Assembly: GCF_040954645.1 (NCBI RefSeq) | Contig: NC_092808.1 | Location: 116,166,049 to 116,230,048 of the forward strand | DNA: 64,000 nt | Reading direction: 5' to 3' | Source of the DNA: Diabrotica undecimpunctata | Lineage: Eukaryota > Arthropoda > Insecta > Coleoptera > Chrysomelidae | Part shown: positions 9,502 through 18,894 of the stretch, in pieces | How the letters are laid out: each line of letters begins with the position of its first letter | Numbering within the stretch: the stretch's first letter is position 1 | Notes under the pieces: generated by a model | The model's input: the letters and a program-made list of their open reading frames with translations, nothing else | Told to the model about the DNA's origin: nothing | The model's database searches: none | Program-made: the position numbers and the translations under genes

Positions 9502-9614
9502 CTGTAACCAAAAACAAAAGATCTATAAGAGTGCAAAAAAGACACGAAAATTCAGAACCTTTGTAAATAGACCACACAGACAGACAACAAAATACAAAAA
9601 CTGTTAACGCTTAC

Positions 9615-9705
9615 CTTATATTCACAGGGTACTTGATGAACTTCGGGTGTGTCGTATTAACTAGCACAAAAAACTAGACGTTGCCGCAGAACAAATTCGC
9701 AAACT
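9615..9705 (-). other. Putative non-coding first exon
   Basis: Starts at the predicted TCAGT initiator (A complementary to 9705) and ends at a strong AAG|GTAAGC donor at 9615. There are no ATGs in its 91 nt, so it would be 5' UTR. The donor context matches those of the two downstream exon copies. Confidence 0.45.
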
Positions 9706-9736
9706 GATTGAAAAACTTAATACTCGATCTTTTATA
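9703..9736 (-). promoter_or_regulatory. TATA box and initiator with canonical 31-nt spacing
   Basis: Minus strand: CTATAAAAG (TATA starts at 9736) and TCAGT with its A at 9705, exactly 31 nt apart, the canonical arrangement for insect TATA/Inr promoters. A 51-codon Lys/Arg-rich ORF (MKKRKRF...) covers the same DNA at 9674-9829 on the same strand but is less convincing. Confidence 0.55.
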
Positions 9737-9829
9737 GAGACTTTTTTGTGGTATGCCAACGTTGCTGTGGTGGAAAATCTTTTTTAACAAATCCACCAAT
9801 ATGACCATAAACCTTTTCCGTTTTTTCAT

Positions 9830-10010
9830 TAATCGGTTTATTCTACGGTCGATTACGACCAAATTTGACTTCCGTTTTTTTCACCGAGATATTAGATACA
9901 ATAGATAATTTTAATATTAGAACATTTTATCTATTATGAGTAATGACTAAAACCAACATGTTTTTCCATTTTTTCCTTAAATTAATTATTTTTTATTTTC
10001 GAGAGACTTT
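9830..10010. other. A+T-rich Polinton spacer
   Basis: Poly-T and poly-A rich lead-in to the 140-bp array. Nothing recognised. Confidence 0.4.
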
Positions 10011-10014
10011 GACA

Positions 10015-10798
10015 TTTACAAAATTTTTTGTTTTTTCAAATTGAATTAATAAACGACTCTCGCATTTTCTTTGTATTTATGATTGGTTTTAGCCAAGTTA
10101 CAGATTTTTACAAAAAATTTTTTCACATTGGGAACTTGAACAAAATTCGAAGTATTTTTACATTTTTTGTTTTTTCAAATTGAATTAATAAACGACTCTC
10201 GCATTTCCTTTGTATTTATGATTGGTTTTAGCCAAGTTATAGATTTTAACAAAAAATTTTTTCACATTGGGAACTTAGACAAAATTCGTAGTATTTTTAC
10301 ATTATTTTTTGTTTTTTCAAATTGAATTAATAAACGACTCTCGCATTTCCTTTGTATTTATGATTGGTTTTAGCCAAGTTACAGATTTTAACAAAAAATT
10401 TTTTCACATTGGGAACTTAGACAAAATTCGTAGTATTTTTACATTATTTTTTGTTTTTTCAAATTGAATTAATAAACGACTCTCGCATTTCCTTTATATT
10501 TATGATTGGTTTTAGCCAAGTTACAGATTTTAACAAAAAATTTTTTCACATTGGGAACTTGGACAAAATTCGAAGTATTTTTACATTTTTTGTTTTTTCA
10601 AATTGAATTAATAAACGACTCTTGCATTTCCTTTGTATTTATGACTGTTTTAAGCAAAGTTACAAATTTTTACAAAAACTTTTTCACGGTGGGAACTTAG
10701 ACAAAATTCGAAGTATTTTTCCATTTTTTGTTTTTCAAATTGAATTAATAAACGACTCTCGCATTTCCTTTGTATTTATGACTATTTTTAGTCAAGTT
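10015..10798. repeat. About 140-bp tandem repeat, six copies
   Basis: Each copy contains GAATTAATAAACGACTCTCG, then GTATTTATGATTGGTTTTAG, then CACATTGGGAACTT and a T-rich tail. Copies begin near 10042, 10182, 10323, 10464, 10605 and 10741. Adjacent copies are very similar, indicating recent amplification. The array abuts the right terminal repeat. Confidence 0.9.
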
Positions 10799-10945
10799 AC
10801 AAAGCCTTATCTCAACACACGAACAACATACTGTTAGGTGCCCCTTTTACCATTAGACGCATGAATCGCCACACCCTGCGGTGACCCGACCACACGACCG
10901 CAAGTGGTGCCAAGTGACCCTGGTTTCAAGTGACCCATAACTACT
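10799..10945. repeat. Right terminal inverted repeat of the Polinton
   Basis: Reverse complement of 734-880 over 147 bp with no mismatch seen, ending AACTACT. It is followed by the duplicated AAAATC. Confidence 0.95.
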
Positions 10946-10951
10946 AAAATC
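10946..10951. repeat. Target-site duplication, right (AAAATC)
   Basis: Second copy of the 6-bp duplication. The bases belong to the mariner codons GAT-TTT of the DLTPLDFF motif. Confidence 0.95.
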
Positions 10952-11830
10952 TAATGGTGTAAGGTCCAGTGATCGAGCTGGCCATTCTATCGTACCTCCT
11001 CGTCCAATTGATCTACCACGATATTCCTCATCTAGGTAACGTCTTACTGCAACGTAATGATGTGCACGAGCACCATATTGTTGAAACGTTATTTACTAGT
11101 TGCCGAATTCATCTGGATTATGCTCCAGAATTTCAAGTATTAACGGTTCAATTGCATTTTGTAACATCTCCAGATACACTTCACCGGTTAAATTAGTATT
11201 AAGAAAAACAGGCCCAACTATGTGGTTTCTCAAAATACCTGGCCAAACATTTATTTTTTTTTGGAAATTGAATATGTGTTTCACGAAAGACGTGATGATT
11301 TTTGTCACCCCAATAACTCACATTATATGTGTTAACATTTCCATTGAGAGAAAAAGTACTTATGTCACAAAAACAAATTGTTTTTATGTAATCGGACTGT
11401 TGATTAATTTTATTAGTATTCTAGTCTTCGGTCGGGGTCATCATCTGAAAGTTGGTGCATAATTTTTAATTTGTATGGATAAAATTTGTTTTCAGCCAAC
11501 ACTCGGTGTACCGTATTTGACTGATTCCATAGATAGATGCAACTTTGGCTGTAGAAGAAGAAGGGTTCATTACCATTTCTGAAATTATGTCAATTTTTTG
11601 TCATCACTAATTGTTGGTTGACCAGGTCGTTTGACATCTTAAACACTACCTCTTTATTTAAACTTCCGAAGAAGCTTCCCCAAATCAGCTCTCAAAGTAG
11701 GTCGATCGAGGTACCTCTCATTAAAAAGACGTTCCGCTACATGAAAATTATTTCCACATTCAACAATTATTAACACAGCTGCTACTTTGTCGGCTACAGT
11801 AGCAGCTAAACGTCTAGTTAACAATAATCA
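10946..11830 (-). pseudogene. Mariner-like transposase, N-terminal and middle parts
   Basis: Reverse-strand frames read, in order: an N-terminal HTH-like segment (VADKVAAVLIIVE...GNNFHVAERLF), a linker (KRPGQPTISDD), NVWPGILRN, GEVYLEML, then QQYGARAHHYVAVRRYLDEEY and IEWPARSLDLTPLDF. This order is typical of insect mariner transposases. Several frame changes and stops break it, and the second catalytic Asp of the QQDGA-like motif is Tyr. The rest lies at 543-733, beyond the Polinton. Confidence 0.75.
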
Positions 11831-12062
11831 AGCTAAATATTAACTAAGAACAACTACTAAAAACAACTTGACTAAACTTGAATTGGCTAAACTAAGCCGT
11901 AACAGAAACTAAATAATCAGGTATAAACGCGTTTGAAAATTAAAAATAACTAGAGAATTGACTAAAGTGAATATAAACAGAAACTAAATATTCAACTACA
12001 AACGCTTTTGCAAACTAAAAATAACTAGATAATTGACAAACAAACAAAGACGGAGGTTTTAA

Positions 12063-12247
12063 TATTTATTAATTAAATGCGAAACTACAATTTTAGTATT
12101 TATTGAATTTAATTATCAAAGTGAGCTTAAACTAAAATAAAATTAGTATGGTTGAACAGGTATTTTCAATACCTTTCAAATGAGTTATCACTTGCCATTA
12201 GGTCCTATATTATCCGTCACAATGACGCTGTAACGTCATCTATCACC
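12063..12247. repeat. Right inverted repeat of the mariner-like element
   Basis: Imperfect partner of 366-548. It starts near AATATTTATTAATTAAATG and ends CGTCATCTATCAC. Confidence 0.8.
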
Positions 12248-12269
12248 GGTTGTAATAATAAAATTAGCA

Positions 12270-12565
12270 ATATATCTTCGGTTGTAATTTTTAAGAAAAG
12301 TAATTGGGATTTGCTATTGTGTTTAGATGCGCGAAATATTAATCAACATACGGTATGTCAATATCGAGCACCTTTGAACGTAGTCAATTTTTGGTAGAAT
12401 TACGGGATCACATATTTTCTCTAAAATAGATTTGAAACATAGTTTTTGGTTGATTCCACTGAAGGAGAATTGCAGAGATACCACAGCATTTTTCATTGAC
12501 TATTTTTATAATTCCATTCCAAATATGGCTATTTGAGGTTCAGCAATAATTGAGCAGTGGTTATT
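12270..12565 (+). pseudogene. Gypsy-type LTR-retrotransposon RT fragment
   Basis: Plus-strand pieces in shifting frames read WDLLLCLDARNINQHTV, APLNV, then GSHIFSKIDLKHSFWLIPL and TTAFF. These match the start of a Ty3/Gypsy reverse transcriptase (RxxxDxRxIN, FSKIDLxxxFxQIPL, TAF). The YxDD region, LTRs and neighbouring domains are absent. It lies just outside the right mariner end. Confidence 0.65.
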
Positions 12566-12764
12566 TCAAAAGCACTAGAAGTGAGAGCTGAAGCCAACGT
12601 AGTTTCCGTGATATATTCACTAACACTTTTATTATACACTTGGTATCGCACGAAAGTACTCGTATTTGACTGATTACAATTAACTTCTTTAACTTCAGTG
12701 ACTCCCATTAATTGGTCCGAAATTTTTCGCTTTTTTGCAATAGATTATTCTACAATTTTATAGA

Positions 12765-12805
12765 GTAAAGGTTTTTTACGGCTAGAAGCCGTAAAAAACC
12801 TTTAC
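12765..12805. repeat. Perfect 19-bp hairpin with 3-nt loop
   Basis: GTAAAGGTTTTTTACGGCT, then AGA, then its exact reverse complement. It sits precisely at the 5' end of the LINE fragment that follows, so it may be a foldback made during 5' truncation. Confidence 0.85.
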
Positions 12806-13742
12806 AACAACAACAATGTAAGAGTTAAAACCGGCAATAAATACTCCAATGAATTTAAGACCACAAAAGGCTTATTGCAGGGATGCTCTACATCTCCGAC
12901 ACTGTTCAAGATATTCGTCGAACATACCAATCCGGGACAACTTTTTTTACACATTAAGCTTTGCAGATGACCAAGTGGTAACGGCTTAAGATGAAGAAGA
13001 TCTGTGCTATATGCTCCGAAAATTAGAAAAGGAATACACAAAAAATAGACTGGAAATAAATCTAGAAAAGACCGAATATTTAACAACAGAGCAAGAACAA
13101 GTAAGAAACTTGGAAATGGACGATAATAGGGAAATTAACGGCACTGACAAATTCAAATATTTAGGATTCATACTCTCAAAAAATGGAACCACCGAGCAAG
13201 AGATAACCAGCAGATTAGCACAGACAAGAACATGTATTAAACAAATGAACAGGGTACTGTGGGATAGACAGATTACCAGAAATACAAAAAAGAGAACCTT
13301 GGTACGCAGTATAATGACCCATGGAACAGAGAATTGGGTAATAAATAAACGAAACACGTCCAAAATCACAGCAACTGAAATGGAGTTCATGAGAAGAAGC
13401 TGCAGAGTGACAAAAATGGATCGCATTAGAAATGAGGAGATAAAACGAAGAATGGCAGTAGAACAAGACATACTCAGCTACATCGAAGAAAAACGTTTAA
13501 TTTGATATGGACATGTGAGAAAAACAGATCATACAAGGTGGATAGCAAAGATTTCGGATTGAAGCCCAATAGGAAGGAGGAAAAGAGGTAGACCCCGAAG
13601 ATCATGGAGGGATGAAGTGGACGAGGCCATGGAAAGACGAGACCTTAGAGATGGAGACTGGCAGAACAGAAAGGACGGGAGACGTCAGCTGAAAGAAGGA
13701 AGGCGGCGACAGCTGTAAAAATCCTTGTATAGATAGATAGAT
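12806..13742 (+). pseudogene. RTE-like LINE, 3' half of reverse transcriptase
   Basis: Reads KTTKGLLQGCSTSPTLF (RT motif 4), then in a shifted frame SFADDQVV (the catalytic FADD box), followed from 13011 by an open frame with KFKYLGFILSKNG and the conserved C-terminal LINE region, and a shifted WxDEVDEAMERRD end. The 3' UTR is very short and ends in GATA repeats (13727-13741), as in RTE-clade LINEs. The 5' end is truncated at the hairpin. Dead. Confidence 0.75.
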
Positions 13743-13898
13743 TATTCTACATACCATTCAGCGATATTCGAAGACTTTTAACCTTTGTGTTACTTTAAAG
13801 CAAGAATATTTGATTTTATTTTTAAATATGTGATAGAGTTGTTTTTGCTCTATAGAAGACACATAAAGGTGACTGATACATTTTGGGATATAATATTG

Positions 13899-13941
13899 AC
13901 ATTGGCAGGATATATATATATGTATATATATATATATAAAT

Positions 13942-14035
<94 letters not shown>

Positions 14036-14054
14036 TGTCAATGTCAATGTAATT
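13899..14054. repeat. (TA)n microsatellite inside a 17-bp inverted repeat
   Basis: ATTGACATTGGCAGGAT precedes about 120 bp of TATA-type repeat, and ATCCTGTCAATGTCAAT follows; the arms match at 16 of 17 positions. The whole can fold into one hairpin. Long YIYIYI ORFs here are artefacts. Confidence 0.9.
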
Positions 14055-14257
14055 AGGGCCATTCCTCGGTGAAAAATTGATAACAAAAGATTTTTGCATA
14101 TTTGTTTTAGTATTTGTTATATTTACTATTAAAATTGAACTTTTATCTTCAACATCTGTAGTGACCATTTTAACGAGCTCGTCACACCTACATGCTCCTG
14201 AAATTTCGGAAATAAGCTGAACCTACAAAACAAAGAAAAAAGAATTAAAAAATATTT

Positions 14258-14341
14258 GGCGACGCTGGGATTCAAACTTGCACCTACAAGGCAATATTTA
14301 ACAGTGAGCGGCGCAGCAACACTTTGAGCTACCAGGACTCA
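14258..14341 (-). repeat. tRNA-like SINE head or tRNA pseudogene
   Basis: On the minus strand: GGTAGCTCAAAGTG (A-box-like) and, about 45 nt on, AGTTTGAATCCC (B-box-like), together about 84 nt, then T-rich sequence. Stems are imperfect. Either a decayed tRNA or the head of a tRNA-derived SINE; I favour the SINE. Confidence 0.45.
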
Positions 14342-14425
14342 TTTGCGGAATTATGTATATAGCTCATTTCTAATACAATATTTGCCGTTATTTTTTTAAT
14401 ATAACTATTTAATTCGAAATATCTT

Positions 14426-14640
14426 ACCTTTATTATTAAATAATAATTATCGAAGGCTTCTAGTAAGAATTTATTTACTTCCTCTCTGGAGAAAGTTTTT
14501 ACCTTATTAGCTTTGTGTTCCTGGTGTCTGTTCAAAAAATCAATTAATTTTGTGTACTTAATATTCATATATTTTTAATTTCACTCATGGTATGTAGTAG
14601 CGAATACTTGGTCCACGATGTAAAAGCTTTTAATGTCTTT
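14426..14640 (-). pseudogene. Tyrosine-recombinase-like exon fragment
   Basis: Minus-strand segment KYTKLIDFLNRHQ ... KTFSREEVNKFLLEAFDNYYLIIK recalls the N-terminal core-binding region of the tyrosine-recombinase-like proteins spread in insect genomes (KVFTxEEVxxFLxEAPDxxYLxxK). The frame ends at a good splice donor, AAAG|GTAAGAT, near 14426, so this was an exon. Upstream codons contain stops. The catalytic domain is absent. Confidence 0.45.
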
Positions 14641-14858
14641 GGTTGTAATTTAAAATTAGCATATGTTTAATAAGTAATATTTTTAGAACTAGATTTTATT
14701 TTCCATTGTAATCAACGTTTCGGCAGGAAACCCTTGCCTCTTTCAAGATTATAAGATCTACAAGATTGGGAACAAGAAAGATATGTTATGACTGGGTTTT
14801 TATGGTGTTATTTTTATTATTGTGTAAATCAGATTGAAATATATTTTATTAGGTTCTG
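14641..14858 (-). repeat. Penelope-like element, 3' terminal repeat (left of Sailor)
   Basis: The minus strand contains CTTGAAAGAGGCAAG, a GGCA...TGCC pair and CCGAAACGTTG, a hammerhead-derived pattern typical of Penelope terminal repeats. The coding part of what is probably the same element continues right of the Sailor insertion (17217-18050). Confidence 0.5.
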
Positions 14859-15018
14859 TATTCGCTCCGTGCATGACAATGGTAGGGGTACCTTAAAACG
14901 ATGCCAGCGTGCGCAGCGGCGAAATATGACAAATTTGGACCTTTGGATCCATAGATAAATAATATAGTATATAGAAATTTTTTTGTTTTGGATCTCTTTA
15001 AGCATAAATTTTATCAAA

Positions 15019-15156
15019 AATGGGTGCAAATACATGTTGCGTATTTAATTGTGCTAATAATAGCAAAAATAGTGAGTGTAGCTTTTATAGATTTCCAAAG
15101 ATTACATATAAATTAGAGAAAAGAAAAAGATGAATTCGTGCTATTAATGTGAAAAA
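15019..15156 (+). pseudogene. THAP-like zinc-finger exon of the Sailor-like element
   Basis: ATG at 15019 reads MGANTCCVFNCANNSKN...CSFYRFPK, matching the start of THAP domains (C-x2-4-C spacing and FxRFP). It then reads KRKR-stop-IRAINVKK: the stop TGA sits where THAP proteins have Trp (TGG), a one-base change. A donor-like AAA|GTAAAT follows near 15156, and TTAATTCCAG near 15270 could be the acceptor. Whether it was spliced to the transposase cannot be told from sequence alone. Confidence 0.5.
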
Positions 15157-15449
15157 GTAAATATCACATAATTTCATTTTTTTTATCTTTTATAAATATT
15201 TTATCTGAAATGAGTGCATTCCACGAAGTAAGGGTTTCAACAATCAAACATTTAATTCTTTAATTCCAGGAATCTACGACAGTAATTGACTAGATAATTA
15301 CCTTCTAAACTTATTCCACAGAAAATGTGATAGTGGGTTTTTCCATTTTGTATATAGGAAGGTCCAAGTGGCGTATTCAAAATTCTTAACAGTTCACTAA
15401 AAGTAGGTACTTCAGTTGCAAGGTGCAGTTTATTGTGTATACTAGTGTT

Positions 15450-16788
15450 ATGGAAAATTTGAAAGTGCCGTGTAAACGCCGAAAAATTGGTCCTCTAACA
15501 GTTAATGAAAAAACATTAATATTTAATTGTTTTAAATCATTTACAGACAAACGTTTATGTGAAAGTGTTGATGAGACCGTTGAGTTAGTTAGCAGTACAC
15601 TTGGTGTTGGGAAATCTACGATTTACAGAGTTATTAAAGAAGAGAAATGTGGTAGTTTTCAAATGCCACGTAATGCTCCAGGGAAACCAAAATTTCAAAT
15701 AGAATATCATTTTAAAGAAGGACTTCGACGGAAAGTGCATGAATTCTTCTTTAGACAAGAATTTCCAACATTGGATAAAGTTCTTGTCTCAGTTCGAGAT
15801 GATAAGGATTACCCAGAAATGAGTCGAAGTACGTTATGGAAACTTTTAAAAGAAATAGGCTTCCGCTGGAAAAAGAATCCCAGAAAGTCTATTTTATTAG
15901 AAAGAAGCGATATTGTCATATGGAGAAGACATTTTCTAAGAACCATAAAGGAAATGAGAAACCAAAAAAAAAAATATTTTATCTTGATGAAACATGGATC
16001 AACGAGGGTCATACACCAAATAAATTTTGGCAGGATGAAACTGTTACAAGTCAAAGGCACGCTTTTGTAAATAACTTATCTACTGGTTTAAACCCACCAT
16101 CAGGAAAGGGACGCAGGCTGATAATAGTACACATTGGCAGTTCAGAGGGTTTTGTTGAAGGTGGTTTATTAACTTTTGAATCAACTCGTACCGGTGACTA
16201 CCATGAAGACATGAACGCTGATGTCTTTCAAGAATGGTTCGAACAAATGATAGATCTTCTTCCTAAGAACTGTGTAATAGTAATGGATAATGCAAGTTAT
16301 CACTCCAGACTTATAGAAGGACTGCCCACAACCAAGTGGTTAAAAAAAACTTGCAGAATTGGCTGAGTTCAAAAAATATTACGTACCATCCCGGATCTAT
16401 AAGAAAGGAACTTTATTCGTTGTGTGCTCTTCATAAAGAAAAATTTAAAAAATACGAAATTGATGAAATTGCCAAAAATCGTGGAATGACAGTACTTAGA
16501 TCCCCACCATATCATTGTGAATTAAACCCGATTGAACTGGTATGGGCACAGATAAAGAGTGAAGTTTCAAGAAAAAATACCACTTTTAAAATTCATGATG
16601 TTAAACAGTTGTTTTTGGAGGCCGTAAATAATGGAAAACCTGAAAACTGGGAAAAGGCAGTAAATCACACTATTAAAGAAGAGGAAAAAATGTGGAAGCT
16701 CTACAATATGACTGATAAAATGATCGAGCCAGTTATTATAAATCTCGGTTCGGAAAGTTCATCTTCTGAATCTGATTTGGATTTGTAA
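15450..16788 (+). pseudogene. Sailor-like transposase, two homopolymer frameshifts
   Basis: ATG at 15450. N-terminal HTH region (VGKSTIYRVIKEE), then LDETW (first Asp), VMDNASYHS (second Asp) and ELNPIELVWAQIK (Glu). The second D-to-E spacing is about 82, as in the Sailor/DD82E family. It ends in a Ser/acidic tail (SSSSESDLDL). The only breaks are frame changes at an A11 run (15964-15974) and an A8 run (16342-16349); otherwise about 445 codons are clean. Either they are real frameshifts or assembly errors. The catalytic DDE triad is otherwise intact. Confidence 0.75.
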
Positions 16789-17216
16789 CAAGTAGCTGTA
16801 AGTTTTATATTAATATTTTTATTCATCTATTTAACATACCTTAGACGGTTTTAAAAACTCTTTTTCTCTTTTGTAATTTTTAAAAATTAAGAAAAATGTG
16901 AATTTTTTAAAACCCTTTTTAATGTAGGCAAGTCAGTTCTAATATAGTGTGTGATAAAAGAGGTCACTTTTGTTTACATACACATAACACTTTATAACAC
17001 TGAAATAATTCATTTATTTTTTACAATTATTCAAAGTAATTTTTCAATTAATTTTGAGCACGCCCATGGAGTGGTCGGAGCTACCAGTTAAAATTATGCT
17101 AATTACTATCTCGTTCATAAAAATAAACTATAACACATGTTTAACCTCAAATTGGGAGGTCCAAAACTGTCAGATGAAGGCGGTAGATGTCGCGTCAGTC
17201 AAGCACGGAGCGAATA

Positions 17217-18050
17217 TATTTTTTGTCATTCATTGCGTTGGTATTTTTTTTTATTTCTATTGATTCGTATATCTCCATCTTCTTTGTGTTTTGTTTGGTT
17301 TTTAAACTTTTGATGTTTTCGAAGTCAAATTTATGTTTTCTCTCATTTTTGTATTTTGTGAGAGCAGTGACGTTGTTCTTGTCATATTTGTGAGAACGGA
17401 TTCTGAATTAAAGCAGTTGACTGGTTTGCCAGATATAGGCACCTTCACAGTTAATACATGGTATCTCGTAAACAACATATGTGATTTTTTTGAGTTATGG
17501 AGTTTGTGTTTTTTTAGTTAAATATTTATTTAAAAGGTTGTTGTCTTTTTGAGCCACTGTTATGTTATCTTTGGCAAAAATATTTTTTAGTTGTTCGAAT
17601 AAACCGTTTATATATGGAAGAGTTGTAAACGAAGTCTTGATACTGTTGGGTTTATTGTTATTTGTACTGTGGTAAAATTTATTAAGTCTTGATTTGAAAA
17701 TAATTAATTTTTCTTGATTAAGTTTTGATTAGATGTTCGGGATATGCATTATTTAGAAGGGCCTTTTTTGCTTTTTTATTGCAATTGGTCTGTATTCTGG
17801 ATCTGTTAGTTTTATATAAATATGGTCGTGAAGACCATATTTCTTTTGTAAACCACATAGTTCTAACTGTGTTATTAATGCGATATAAGGTGCGATATAA
17901 GGTAATATCCAGAAAATTTATTTTATTATTTTGTTCAGTTTCTATATTAAACTTTAGTTTAGAATGGTAATTGTTAAAATTATCCAAAATTTCATTCATT
18001 TTATTTGTTGGAATAGCACAGATACAGTCTCTATATAGCGGTAGAACATA
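17217..18050 (-). pseudogene. Penelope-like element, RT C-terminus and GIY-YIG domain
   Basis: Minus strand: FNNYHSKLKFNIE...NKINFLDITL (Penelope RT palm end, around 17.95 kb), later frames with LPYINGLFEQLKNIFAK, and VVYEIPCINCEGAYIWQTSQ (a degraded GIY-YIG nuclease: canonical YxG.T is IWQT). Many stops. It is cut at 17214 by the Sailor insertion and probably continues at 14641-14858. Confidence 0.7.
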
Positions 18051-18890
18051 TAACGTAGAACGTAGATATAGTTGTTGCTATATATGTGATATAACTTAAA
18101 AACAAAATAAATAATCTAGGATAAAAAAGAATCTTGTTGCACACGGACGTTAAAAAATTACACAGTTATTAGTCCATTTTCTCATTCTTGCTATAAACCA
18201 AAAGAGAATTTAAAGTGTAATAAAAAAAACTAATTTGTCAATTCGAAATCTTTTTAAGTGTTCCTTAAACTTGGAAAATATAATTTGCGAATAATATAAC
18301 TGAAGGTTGAATGTTTTAATACTCCATTATTCCGCGTCAGTGGCATCAAGAAGACAGAATCTCTTAAAAATTATTCTTCTAGGGTAAACAAAGACTTTAT
18401 AAATAATCAAAGCGTTAATTCATTAACGAGTACAAGGTCTGATTTTGACGTAAAGGCCCTTGAACTTATAAACTCTTCTCTTAAGTTCGACATTGTTTTA
18501 TTTTATATCATAGCCGTAACAGTATGTATTTCGTTGGTTAACGTTGTATTGTTATATATTAAATATAACGGTCAAATAATCAAATATTGTTATATCTAAA
18601 ATTCAAGAAAAATAACCTTATATAGTAGAGAAAAGTCACCAATTATGAAATACCATTTTGTTTTGAGGATATAAAAAATAACTATAGAAATAAAAACAGT
18701 TTAAGGTTACTACAAATCAGTAATACATTTTTATGTAGTAATTAACAGCCTTCTATTAAATATCTTGATCAAAACAATTAAATCGAACACAAAAAACAAA
18801 ATCACAAATTAGTAACCAAATATAGAATAGGTACCCATGTATGGAATATAAGCATAAACCAACATATCAATAACTAAAATAGACATAATC
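18051..18890. other. A+T-rich interval, nothing recognised
   Basis: No ORF of interest, no clear repeat. Many TAATA-type words. Confidence 0.6.
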
Positions 18891-18894
18891 ATCT

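Larger units (their letters stand above)
734..10945. mobile_element. Non-autonomous Polinton/Maverick-like element
   Basis: The element is 10,212 bp, bounded by 147-bp inverted repeats with no mismatch that I could find, beginning AGTAGTT and ending AACTACT. It is flanked by the 6-bp duplication AAAATC. AG...CT ends, 6-bp duplications and long inverted repeats are Polinton features. It holds a DUF8207-type ORF, an IAP-like ORF, small zinc-binding ORFs and about 4 kb of tandem repeats. I find no PolB catalytic domain, retroviral-type integrase, cysteine protease, packaging ATPase or capsid gene, although Polintons are usually 15-20 kb and carry these. It was probably mobilised in trans. Identical repeats and a clean duplication imply recent movement. 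Confidence 0.88.
366..12247 (-). mobile_element. Mariner-like DNA transposon, split by a Polinton
   Basis: Imperfect long inverted repeats at 366-548 and 12063-12247 share GTGATAGATGACGTTA near the ends and many blocks inward. They enclose minus-strand mariner-type transposase remnants at 543-733 and 10946-11830. Removing the 10.2-kb Polinton and one AAAATC copy leaves about 1.66 kb, a plausible mariner size for an element with long inverted repeats. Next to the right end (from about 12255) lies a Gypsy-type RT fragment, so the mariner may have landed in an LTR retroelement. The exact outer ends are uncertain by a few bases. Confidence 0.8.
14861..17214 (+). mobile_element. Sailor-like (DD82E) IS630/Tc1-mariner transposon
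   Basis: Ends TTCGCTCCGTGC...TGAC as inverted repeats at 14861 and 17214, each flanked by TA, total 2,354 bp. It contains a THAP-like exon and a DDE transposase with a D-to-E spacing of about 82. The flanking halves belong to one Penelope relic, so the boundaries are well supported. Confidence 0.75.

Noticed and set aside
9179..9607. Plus-strand frames (FAVTTTATFGFAVTT...) over the duplicated exon
   Set aside because: They mirror the 30-bp units in the wrong orientation; the splice sites are on the minus strand.
6115..9610. CRISPR-like spaced repeats
   Set aside because: Eukaryotic context, units directly abut with no unique spacers and no cas genes.
9674..9862. Basic 62-codon minus-strand ORF as a viral core-like protein
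   Set aside because: Starts at a non-ATG codon, overlaps the TATA box and first exon, and has no match I can name.
13007..13471. Hydrophobic minus-strand ORFs over the RTE-like LINE
   Set aside because: Shadows of the LINE reverse-transcriptase tail.
13758..14168. YIYIYI ORFs, also at 41179-41562
   Set aside because: Translated (TA)n microsatellite.
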